Below are positions 35,272 through 45,307 of a stretch of DNA of 64,000 bases, one piece after another. Below the pieces are notes generated by a model. That model worked only from the letters and a program-made list of their open reading frames with translations, made no database searches and was not told where the DNA came from. This DNA is from Siphonodentalium dalli (lineage: Eukaryota > Mollusca > Scaphopoda > Gadilida > Siphonodentaliidae), in NCBI GenBank assembly GCA_032622095.1, contig CP136062.1:1674001-1738000 (forward strand), in the 5' to 3' direction. Each line of letters opens with the position of its first letter. Positions within the stretch are counted from its first letter, which is position 1. Position numbers and translations under genes: made by a program.

Positions 35272-36091
35272 CTGTAATTAAAAAGAAAACTTCAGCTTCA
35301 ATGGAGATATTTTTTTTATTAATCTCAGAAAAATCCTACGCATTCGGATGAAAATGTAAGGTGAATTTTTAGAAGACTAACAATTCCCTGCTGGTTTGAA
35401 AAAAAGATTCCACAGTAGTTGTATTGGGAAAGATTTCATGCTACTCTATTGTTCAGTGAGGCTAAACATTATAATTGGAATGTCAATTTTTGGTTTATGT
35501 CTGTCAAGCCCTATATGTGCGTTTCCAATATGGTTACATAGATGAGGGAATTATAACCTCAATTGCACAAGCTTTTGGTAATATGAACACAAGCTACTGG
35601 AGCCAAGTATGTGTGGAAAAACATGTATGTTTTAGAAACAGACTATGGGAAAGAAAATTAATATGCATAATAAATTTCTTTGAATTGTTCGCTATGAAAA
35701 TGAATACAAAGTAGAGGTATGAGCCAGATGAACACAATGAGTTGAGTTGAGTGAATTATCATATAGAACTAAATATGTCATGGAGAGAGAAAAAAATGTG
35801 AAATGTGTGGGGAAAAAAGAGAGAGATATGAACACAACAGCCAATAAAAGTGAGCGGGGGGGGGGGGAGATTATATTTAACAGCCATAATTAAAATATAC
35901 CTAGACGATATTGATAAAAAATACTGCGGAAGGAAATTTAAATAGCTCTACTACATATAAAATCATGTTTATTGAAAATAAAAATTTTAATTGAATATTA
36001 TCAGAGACTACATTTCTCAAGAAAACAGATGTCACAATTGATGTGGGGCTTCATGACTTTAAAATGGTTCAAGATGCTAAGGAAATCTAAC

Positions 36092-36312
36092 CTGTAGATG
36101 ATAGGCACTGGTGATGCGATGATCCATACCAGTTAATTTATGGAGCTCAGCTTGAAGTTCATTGACAAACTCCCTTCCCTGGTCTGATATCATGATTTGT
36201 GGGCAGCCATGCTTGCATATAAGGCTGTAGAGAAACTTTGCGACACTGACGGCTGTTTTGTCTTTTAGTGGCATGGCCTCTGGCCATTTTGTGAAGTAGT
36301 CTATTGCAGTAA
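36092..36312 (-). CDS. Ginger transposase exon 4 (integrase core, second Asp)
   Basis: The acceptor is TTTCCAG and the donor ACAG|GTTAGA (phase 0). It encodes 'IDYFTKWPEAMPL' and 'QIMISDQGREFVNEL', containing the second catalytic Asp. Confidence 0.92.
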
Positions 36313-36556
36313 CTGGAAAAAAGATAACATCTTTAATTTTTGTCATTTATTTACATTATGCACTTAATAAGAATGAAAATAATCAAAGTATATCTATTTA
36401 CGAATAAAAGTTTCTTAAAATAGTTTAATGAATTAATTAGATTAATTATTTGTTGCTGTCAGTTATAACCCAGATGTGAATTAAATTACTAAATCTTTTT
36501 TTAAATGTGGATGAAATCGATAAAATTTTAAATATGCAAAACAATAAAAAATTTAC

Positions 36557-36761
36557 CAATATATTTGAAGCCATCTTTTTCAGGCAATGGTTCAAGAAGA
36601 TCGATTCCAATTTGGCTCCAGGGTTCTGATTTGATGTTTATGTTCTGTAGTGGTGCCTTTGTCTTTCTGAACGGTGCCTGCACACGCTGGCAAATATCAC
36701 ACTGCTGAACATACTTAGCAACATCATTGGCTAAGCCAGGCCAATAGAATCGATCTGAGAC
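36557..36761 (-). CDS. Ginger transposase exon 3 (zinc finger Cys half, first Asp)
   Basis: The acceptor is TTCACAG and the donor ATTG|GTAAAT (phase 1). It encodes 'RFYWPGLANDV', 'QQCDICQR' (the Cys pair) and 'IGIDLLEPLP' with the first catalytic Asp. Confidence 0.9.
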
Positions 36762-37594
36762 CTGTGAATGCAAAAGATGAAGTACATTTAGCTAATAATT
36801 TTTCAAATTCCAACGATCAAAATATTCAACCACAAAAGAGACAACATATACAACCAAATTATAGATCCTGTGATGAATTCTCATTACAATATTAATGTAA
36901 TATAAGAAGTCAAACATTCCTTTATTGAAATAGTTCGAGAGCAAATGAAGTATTCATTGTCAAACTGATGCCATAATATTGAGTTAGTTTAAGGACACCC
37001 AATCCTTTTGTGATGCAAAAAATGAGCATATGAGTACTATGTGTGTGTCACTGTATTAAAAGACTATCTGAAATTAGTCAGAAAAATGCTGCATTTTCTC
37101 CTCAGAGAAGTCTATATCTGTTTATCATGCATTTTTGTCTTCTTTAGATCTGACTTCTCAATGCCATTATTTTGACACTTTCTATTTTAATAAAAAAAAC
37201 ATTTGGTTCAGTTCTATGAAATTAAGCACTTAATTTATTTGACTGCTGGTGACAATGCATTGAAAGGCAATTTAAAGTTTGTTGTGTTTACTAGAGCTAA
37301 ATCACAAAGTAATTTTCCATACTAGGAAAAAAGGACTCATTTTTCTAAACATATGGCTTCAACAATTTTCTTAAACAAATGAGGCATTTAGCTATGGTTT
37401 AGGCTATTATGCTCTCTAATTTTGCATATCTTTGCTTTTATTGAGATAACTAACAAAAAGTTGCCTTTTGTACCTTCTGCTGTGATCTTGTTCAAAAGAC
37501 AATTGAGGTATGATACACGATTGTAGGCTTGATCAAATTATTCAGTATTAATTTTAGAGAAAAATAAATACAGAACAAATAATATTATTTGTAC

Positions 37595-37728
37595 CTTCTG
37601 CTGTGATTTGTCACGTCCAAAATGACCACCAAGAACTTTAGACGTTGCCGTATCTCCTAGGCCTTCATGGCAAGCTTTGACAATTCTCTTTTGTTCGTCT
37701 TGATCTGTCACAACTCTTACATTTTTAC
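37595..37728 (-). CDS. Ginger transposase exon 2 (zinc finger, His half)
   Basis: The acceptor is TTCACAG and the donor AAG|GTAC, entering in phase 1 and leaving in phase 0. It encodes 'ACHEGLGD' and 'LGGHFGRDK', giving the two histidines of the HHCC finger. Intron 1 before it is 3.6 kb and is filled with inverted and tandem repeats. Confidence 0.88.
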
Positions 37729-37867
37729 CTGTGAAGATAAAAATATTCTTGAAAATAAAAGTATATTCTTGTCCCAAGATATCAAATAATATTCCAGTGC
37801 ATTTATGGTTTCACCTCGAACTAATCGTAACACAAAGTTTCTCAGTGGGAATAAGTACTATAACCCA

Positions 37868-40545
37868 TCACAAACAACATACTAAAAATAAAAAAGGTGA
37901 AATTGATGAATTTTGTGAAATAAATTTGTCAAAATATAGGAAAATACTCAATTTATGGCTTTTCAAGAAAGTTTATAAAAAACTTTATTTCACAAGACCT
38001 TCCATTTATATATTATTCATTGGTGCTTGGACATTTTGCGTTGTGGCTTGGTTCATATCAAATAAAACTCCCATCAGCTTATATCTATATTATTATGTAT
38101 ATGTGATGTTTATATTACCAAATAAAACTATTTTAATGATATTTGATGGACGAAAGTCTAATTAAACCACCCAGAACACAATGCGATTGACACAAAGCTG
38201 CGTTGTGGCTTGGTTCATATAAAATAAAACTCCCATCAGCTTATATCTATAGTATCATGTATATGTACTGTTTATATCTCCAAATAATACTATTTTAATG
38301 ATATTTGATGGACTAAAGTCTAATTAAACCGCCCAGAATACAGTGCAACCGACAATTTACATTGTGTCTTGGCTCATTCAGAAATCATCCATTCACAATT
38401 CTTAATTAGTAAGCGGTAAGCTGATTAGAGGTTCTTAATACTGTTATTGCAGCAATTGTAAGTGTGAATTGTTGTTGATGGCTGTCTCTCTCACACCTAT
38501 TGTAGTTCGGTGTTTTGACTGCTAGTTGCAATCAGTGTTCATGGTGCTCTATATTATAGAAACAACATGCTTTTGATAGAAAATGATTGTAAAAACAATA
38601 CTCGAGTGACAAGAATGTGAGATGATGGTGACTTTACTACCAAATCTCAAACAATAGGTTTTCATACCACCACAAAAATGTAAAGACATAATACCACCAC
38701 TTTGGACGAACAACAATTGCGAAAGTATGAATAATGTAATCAAATTTGAGAATAACTGGAAAGTGTTAAAGTTGCCCGATCTAACAGACAGAAGAATGAC
38801 ATAGCAAATGACCAAATGCACTAAGTTGAAGATGTAAGAAGTGCCCTCTATGGTGCAGGTAACTACCGACTGACTGACACAAGGAAATTATTTGTAAAAC
38901 ACGGGACACGGATTATTTGACGTATGAACAACGCAGTAGTCGATTGAGGAGACTTTTGACATTCGTCGTTGACACGGCATCGATGCAAACATCGACCGAT
39001 GGCCAACTGACAATCGCAAAAACTGCGGCCATTATAGCTAAGAAACCAGGCCAAAAAAAGAGGGTAAAATCCTCTAAAACGAACTCAATCAAATGCCAGA
39101 AAGTGGCTTAGCAGTTCAACAATTTAAATTTTTCTTAATTTCAATCATCAATTTTTCTCTCAAATTTCAATCATCAATTTGTTCTCAAATTTCAACAATT
39201 TCAATCAAATTCAAACTCTGCCTGCTTAATTTAATTAAATTTTCTCTATTCCAATCGTAAATTTTTCTCAATTTCAACAATTGTGGTAAAGTAAAGTAGC
39301 CAAAAGCTATACATATGTATAAACAAATACATAAAAATAAAAGTCGCAAAGCGCAGACACACACTCCCTTGAATGTGGGCAACTGTGCTGATTCCAACTG
39401 ATCGGACTCGAGTGGTAAAAAAGTGCAAAATAGCACAAACACTATAAACTATACATGTGTAAACAGATATAAGCTGATGGGAGCTTTATTTTATATGAAC
39501 CAAGCCACAGCGCAAAATGTCCAAACACCAAGCCGCAGCTTTGTGTCCTTCATGCTATGTTCTAGGCAATGTAATTAGACTGTCGTCCATTAAATATCAT
39601 TAAATTAGTTTTATTTGGTCATATAAACATCACATATACATAATAATATAGAATAAACTTCAATTTTGCTTCTTATTTGGTATGGCTTGTATGGCTTGGT
39701 GTTTAGTCACACCCCTAAATAAATCTCCACTAAAATTCTAAACTTTTTATTAAGCGAGAATAATCTACACAAACTGGAAATTCTGGAATAAAACAAACAT
39801 TTGCCTCCAATGACTAGAATATGGTGACAAGATCATTGCCTTTTTTGATTTTCTACCCCATTATCAATGTTCAAATTTAGAGTCAGTTTCTTGAAAAATA
39901 TGTGAAATCCAGTGACTGTTGATTGGCTTTACCAATGTAATCTTATTTTTTCCAACAATAAGTGTTTTAGGAAGAAAGTTCAAATGATTTTACGCATTAC
40001 ATTAAACACTAATTGTATTCATTGCTGTTTACTATTTGTGCCCAAAAAAAACCACATTTAAAAATGGACAAAAACACCCCAAAACAGTTCAAAATGACAT
40101 TTTTGGAAAAGAGTCAATACTAAGGATTCATAGGGCCATAAGTTGATTTTGGCACATATGTGTTTAGCACAGTGTATTTAACCTAGTACACTTAAGAGAT
40201 TATAAGATATACAGGGCATATGGATATCAATTTATTGAGTTGTATGATCTCAAATACAGTATTTCATCACACCAGTTCTGTGTCACAAGGCAAATTTGGC
40301 AGTCCATACAATAGATGCCTGAAGTAATCATTTTGTGTGCACAATATAGTGAGGAAACTAATACAACACCCAGATATCCCTTCATTATTCTCTAGTTATT
40401 AAAATACTAGACCATAAGAAAATGGATTTTAGCTCATTCTTGGAAATTGAGGCTCCGAAAGCTATAAGTTGAGTCTTTTACCAAATTTTAACAAATTTAT
40501 TTCACAAAATTCATCAATTTCACCTTTCTTGATACTTTTTGATTT
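37868..40545. repeat. Inverted-repeat complex inside intron 1
   Basis: 'aggtgaaattgatgaattttgtgaaataaatttgt' at about 37893-37930 is mirrored at about 40500-40530. A ~165-bp unit (gcgttgtggcttggttcata ... gtctaattaaac) is tandemly duplicated at 38037-38355 and appears once inverted at about 39460-39670. This is probably one TIR element nested in the intron, or the rearranged remains of one. A 64-codon basic frame at 38917-39111 has no recognised domain. The region between the arms is otherwise unremarkable. Confidence 0.6.
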
Positions 40546-40599
40546 TTGGTGTTTTGTTTATAATTGGTTAATAGACATAATCCTGCTAAGAAACATTGT

Positions 40600-41125
40600 G
40601 TTGCAATTAGTTTTGAGGTTTGGCACTTTTTTCTCATAAATGCACTGGACTATATAAAGGGACAGCTGACTTAGGTTTTCACTGCACAAGCTTCAATTTG
40701 GGGTATAAACTTTTGAGAACTAATCAAAGAAAAGGTTTATGGGCCTTTGAATTCTGGGCATATAATACATGTAAGAATGTTGGGGCATATATGGACCATC
40801 CTGTGTCTGGACATGTCTCAGCTATAGCTGACTTAGGTTTTATCCCCATATGCTTCAAAATTTTAAGGGCCTATCATAGAAAATGTATATGGGCCTCATA
40901 ACTTTGGATTCAGGGCATATAACATGAATGTTGGGGCAAATGTGGACCTTTTTGAATCTGGATATGACTCAGTTATAACTGATTTTCTTCGCACAGGCTC
41001 CAATTTGAGGTTCAAACTTTTAAGGGCCCATCATAGAAAATGGGCCTATACCGTCATATTCTGGACATATAATATGGATGCTGGGGCATATCTGGACCCT
41101 CCTGCATTTGAACATTGTGATATTC
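40600..41125. repeat. Three-copy ~155-bp tandem repeat in intron 1
   Basis: 'gctgacttaggttttn', 'aagggcc(t/c)atcatagaaaa', 'gggcatataana' and 'ngttggggca...tggacc' recur at about 40665, 40830 and 40978. Identity between copies is moderate. Confidence 0.65.
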
Positions 41126-41353
41126 TTTGATATGTTTCTAATCAATTAATACATATGTATTATGGGTTGATAAAATTAAACAAATTGATTGAAAAAAATA
41201 ATTCCTATGAAAAAGAAAGATTTCGACTATTTTTCGGCTCCAAATGATAGGTAAATGCCATCTAACAAAAACTTCTTTTGTCTTTTAGGTAGAGATATAC
41301 TATGATGTAGTAATTTTAACATAGTACTGTGATTTGTCTAAGTTACAACTTAC

Positions 41354-41534
41354 CTTTTTTGCTTTGGTAAAGCAAAACACCATCAGACACTGAGAATTTC
41401 TTGCACTTCACACGGAAGTCTTTTTTTTGGGATCTGCTGAGACCATCGGGATACTGGTCAAGAGTAACATATTAATTGAAAATATAATCGATATTCTCCA
41501 GGAACTTTTTGGTTGTTGATAGTTTGTCAGACAT
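41354..41534 (-). CDS. Ginger transposase exon 1 (N-terminal domain, stop at codon 21)
   Basis: It begins at ATG (41532-41534) and ends at an AAAG|GTAAGT donor (41348-41353), phase 1. Downstream of the stop it encodes the conserved 'QYPDGLS...F.V.DGVLLYQSK' type segment seen at the start of such integrases. The TAA at 41472-41474 truncates it after 20 residues. Translation could instead begin further down, but no ATG follows in this exon, so I read the TAA as a nonsense mutation. Confidence 0.8.
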
Positions 41535-41910
41535 GTTGAACACACTCACATAAGACTTAACTGAAGACAATTTAAGGATCATGTGGTTTTATACCTCTTT
41601 CACTAATTACATAATCCGCTCAGATTAGTATTTTAATAAGCATAACATATTAGCCTGATTGGTTTTATGGCTTTAAATTTTTTCGGCCAATAATCCAGCC
41701 AGGATTAAAATTGATGAGGATCCTAATTGCTGAAGATACATAAGTGAGTGACCATAAATTTCACAATTGACCTTAATCCTTGTTAATCTGGATAATAATT
41801 TACAAACTGTCTATGTGATTGCTAAATCAACAAGTCTAACAATAATAACTTCCATCCTGCCTGTTGCTTGCTTTGTAATAATAATGATAATAAGATGATT
41901 GTCATGTCGG

Positions 41911-43085
41911 TGCGGGGGGGGGAGAGATATCCTGACCTGGACATCTTCCCCCACCCCAAACCCTGACTCAAAAAACTTGTTCTCAGAAGAAGTTAATTTC
42001 TCGATGTTTCATGACTATATAAAGCAAAACAAGCGATAAAACCATAAGATTATTTTTTTGTCATGTAGGTCTTACAGGTGTGAATGTGGAGGGTGTGTGG
42101 TTATATTGATATGACTGATTCTTACAGGTGTGAATGTGGAGGGTGTGTGGTTATATTGATATTCTCCAGTTAAAGTTGGTGATGTGCTCCCATTGGGCAC
42201 CTCAATTATGCATTTTATATTCACAAATTAGGGGATATAGAAATTATATATCCTGACCTGGACATCTCCCCCCCCACCCCAAACCCTGACTCAAAAAACT
42301 TGTTCTCAGAAGAAGTTAATTTCTCGCTGTTTCATGGCTATAGAAAGCAAAACAAGCGATACAACCATAAGATTATTTTTTTGTCATGTAGGTGCTGTGG
42401 GGGGGGGAAGATATCCTGACCTGGACATCTCCCCCACCCCCACCCCAAACCCTGACTCAAACAAGTTGTTCTGAGAAGAAGTTAATTTCTCCCTGTTTCA
42501 TGACTATATAAAGCAAAACGAGCGATAAAACCATAAAGATTATTTTTTTGTCATGTAGGTGCTGGGTGGGGGGGGAAGATATCCTGACCTGGACATTTCG
42601 CCCCCCCCCAACCCTGACTCAAAAAACTTTTTCTCAGAAGAAGTTAATTTCTCGCTGTTTCATGACTATATAAAGCAAATCAAGCAATAAATCCATACAA
42701 TGATTTATTTGTCATGTAGGTGCTGGGTGGGGGTGGGGGGCGATATCCTGACCTGGACATCTCCCCCCCACCCCAAACCCTGACTCAAAAAACTTTTTCT
42801 CAGAAGAAGTTAATTTCTCGCTGTTTCATGAATATATAAGGCAAAACCAGCAATAAATCCATACAATGATTTATTTGTCACGTAGGTGCTGGGTGGGGGG
42901 GTGGATATCCTTACCTGGACATCTTCCCCCCCACCACCCCAAACCCTGACTCAAACAACTTTCTCTTGGAGAAGCTAATTTCTCGCTGTTTCATTACTAT
43001 ATAAAGCAAAATAAGCGATAAAACCATAAGATGATTTTTTTGTCATGTAGGTGCGGGGTGGGGGGGGGGGGTGGGATATCCAAGC
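41911..43085 (-). repeat. Right subterminal array, 6 inverted units
   Basis: Six reverse-complement copies of the left array unit ('gcgataaaaccataagatta' and variants at about 42033, 42354, 42522, 42685, 42848 and 43013). The first two are separated by a non-array insert at 42070-42240 that contains a 52-bp direct duplication (cttacaggtgtgaatgtgg). The units are more diverged than those on the left. Confidence 0.92.
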
Positions 43086-43411
43086 CTGGACGTTTGAAAG
43101 AAAAGCAAAAATTTGCATTAAAAAAAAAATTCTGGTCATTGCATGAACAGACAATCAAATTCGTGAAAAAAATAATTTTGTCACTTTTTTTTTTTAAATA
43201 AAAAAAAAATAATAAATTTTTTTGTTTAATCTCCAAAAACTTTTTTCTGGCCATTTCAGAACCAAACGATATCACATGAGTGAAATTATTTTTTAGTCGT
43301 ACATGGGGGGGGGGGGAAGATATCCAGGGTGGGGGGGAAGATATCCTAGGACATCTTCCCCCCCCCGGGGGGGGGGGAGATATCCTGGGAGGGGGGAGAT
43401 GACGTGTTACA

Positions 43412-43415
43412 CCGG
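43412..43415. other. Ginger target duplication CCGG (right)
   Basis: It directly follows TGTTACA at 43405-43411 and matches 27673-27676. Confidence 0.9.
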
Positions 43416-43549
43416 TATGGCTTATGACGTCACATAAATTCCTCGAAAATCAAATCGAGACCACGTGGCCGGGAGATGTTGATATTTATTGTATCAGCTT
43501 GGAATCTGAGTATTAAATTGATTCCTTATTAATAATTATGAATTACATT

Positions 43550-44610
43550 TGTGGTAGAGCACAGGGGTTGGTCTTAAGTGAACCATCAGTCGCTATATCA
43601 CAAACATTTATGGGCTCTGAGTCTTGATCAGGCAGGGTCTATAGAAACACTACGCCTACCTTTAAAAGTCTTCATTATGCATTTATTGAATATTCATTCT
43701 ATACCAAACGGAACACATCCAACAAGCATCACAACATGGATGACATCACAACACATCTATACAGCTTGACAGCAACACCACAACATCACATCGAGCATCA
43801 ATCATCAATCGAGAAAAAGGACCCTGGTGAACAAATACATAGGTTGTAGTTGCTGCAGAATAAATATCCAGTATGGATATTAATAAATATATGAAATGTG
43901 ATTGTGTCAATAAACCAACTTCCCTATTGTCGATATAAACAACTATTTTGACACAATCCTAACTGTGACGAACAGTTAGAAATAAAACCTACATGCTAGT
44001 ATAAAAGGGTGATTATGAACGCAGTGTGCGATTTCCAACTTCACTAAACTATTGGGCAATTATATATTGCAAATGTGATGTAGTTCTAAACATCCAAAAC
44101 GAAGACAATAGTATTAAAATACAGATATAATAATGGGTAAAAACGTAACAGAATATCACATACCATATCGTAGGAACATAGGTCAAGATGTCATAACGTA
44201 GTTTACATTAAACTATATAACTTCTACATTATTCAGGCATCGAACGCTAATTATCAACTGAAAAGCGCGGCGAATAAAGTTACCTGTGATTGGCTGAGAC
44301 ACCTTAGTATCAGACAGTTAGATCTCAGATTGGGCGCTAACATAGACAGAGTAGACTCAGTGGACAAGGAATTGGGCTAAGTTAAGAATATGAAGTAGCG
44401 AAATGCAGAACAGGTATGCGGCTGGGGACGGGAAGTGTAAAGAACGGAATAGCGCGAAATGGAATGAAATGGACCAAGTACGCGGAATGAAATGATAATG
44501 CAGCTATACAATGTATATTAGTGAGTTAGGTATAATAACTTAGCTAGTATACATGTGTAGCATCTAATAAAGGCATATAATGCTTTGGTATATAAAATAG
44601 CACTGTCACA
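43550..44610 (-). repeat. 3' LTR of the Ty3/gypsy element
   Basis: 1061 bp, with TGTGAC...CCACA ends in element orientation. Relative to the other LTR it lacks about 50 bp near 44235, between two 'gcat' words, consistent with deletion between short direct repeats. A TATA-like TTTTATATA lies just inside its 5' edge. Confidence 0.93.
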
Positions 44611-44621
44611 CTCTCCCCTCT
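44611..44621 (-). other. Candidate polypurine tract
   Basis: In element orientation AGAGGGGAGAG directly abuts the 3' LTR. This is the expected position for the plus-strand primer. Confidence 0.75.
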
Positions 44622-45307
44622 GTTGACAAAATGACTCCCTAGTCATTTAAACAAATACTGAAAGGAAATGTCGCTAATAGACATGACTTTCAAACTCTGC
44701 AACTGATAATGGAAAATTATCATCTATAAGTTTCTCATACACAGAGATAACCTTGACACCGACCTATCTTCAAAACTGAAATCAAATATCAGCGTTATAT
44801 AACTGCAACTTAATCGACAGTTACTGAACTGACTCTTCACTATCTGGCGTAGACAGTAAACAATGTGAATATATCACACAATACCGCTGAAATGGAATCA
44901 CCACTGATTCACTGTGACTGGTCTATCTGAGAACTTCAGTCATGAATACACAACAATCAACACAAATATTTTAAAATCATAATCATATATAGAAAGGAAC
45001 ACTTTATCACCTCACAGAGTACATAACAAAAAAATAGAATTCCTTGAAAACTGGTACCTCATATGAGTCGTAGCTCTACACTGGATCGTCAGCTGGAATA
45101 AGTGGAAATATCTCTGATCGTACGAAGATGATAAGTGATACCTAACAATACATAATATCAATACATAATTTATAAAAGAATCAATTTTAAAAACAACTAA
45201 TACAACAGGACAATGCATATGTCCAAAGTATACACACATCATTGAAACTGACATATCAGTAATATGGAATCACTGAATATAAGTAAACTGAACTGAAAAT
45301 GAAAATC
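44622..45307. other. Region between pol and 3' LTR, no gene
   Basis: The longest frame is 80 codons and has no domain. There is no sign of an envelope gene. It is probably 3' untranslated sequence. Confidence 0.6.

Larger units (their letters stand above)
32917..41534 (-). pseudogene. Ginger1 integrase-Ulp1 transposase, six exons, two internal stops
   Basis: The product would cut and paste the element by DDE chemistry in the nucleus. The six exons at 41354-41534, 37595-37728, 36557-36761, 36092-36312, 35148-35271 and 32917-33995 total 1944 nt, exactly 648 codons, with every intron GT-AG and phases matching. The domains run in this order: N-terminal region with 'YPDG' (residues 28-31), HHCC zinc finger (H81, H96, C126, C129), catalytic D159, D217 and E253 (D-57-D-35-E), GPY motif (383-385), acidic Ser/Glu linker, and Ulp1/C48 protease (H532, D550, Q583, C589). 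Stops fall at codon 21 (TAA, 41472-41474) and codon 436 (TAG, 33553-33555). Ginger1 proteins of this layout are known; a domesticated host gene is unlikely given the intact element ends. Family assignment is very secure. Confidence 0.92.
27677..43411 (-). mobile_element. Ginger1-type DNA transposon, 15.7 kb, integrase-Ulp1
   Basis: The termini are TGTAACAGGATATCT at the left and, inverted, TGTAACACGTCATCT at the right. Beyond the tips the two ends remain similar for about 250 bp and then enter inverted tandem arrays. CCGG is duplicated on both sides. The only gene runs on the minus strand from 41534 to 32917 and encodes a gypsy-like integrase with a C-terminal Ulp1 protease. TG...CA ends, CCGG target, GPY motif and Ulp1 domain are the defining traits of Ginger1 cut-and-paste transposons. 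It has no reverse transcriptase, gag or LTR. At 15.7 kb it is much larger than the gene needs; arrays, introns and nested repeats account for the rest. Two in-frame stops make it probably non-autonomous now. Confidence 0.92.

Noticed and set aside
33553-37728. Integrase remnant of an LTR retrotransposon
   Set aside because: The gene is spliced, has no RT or RNase H upstream, no LTRs, and sits between TGTAACA/TGTTACA inverted ends with CCGG duplication.
27677-43411. Maverick/Polinton, suggested by 15.7 kb size, integrase and cysteine protease
   Set aside because: No DNA polymerase B, packaging ATPase or capsid is present. The target duplication is 4 bp (CCGG) rather than 6, the ends are TG...CA, and the protease is Ulp1 fused to the integrase.
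45012-45254. Possible envelope fragment after pol
   Set aside because: An 80-codon frame with no signal peptide, fusion peptide or convincing membrane layout.
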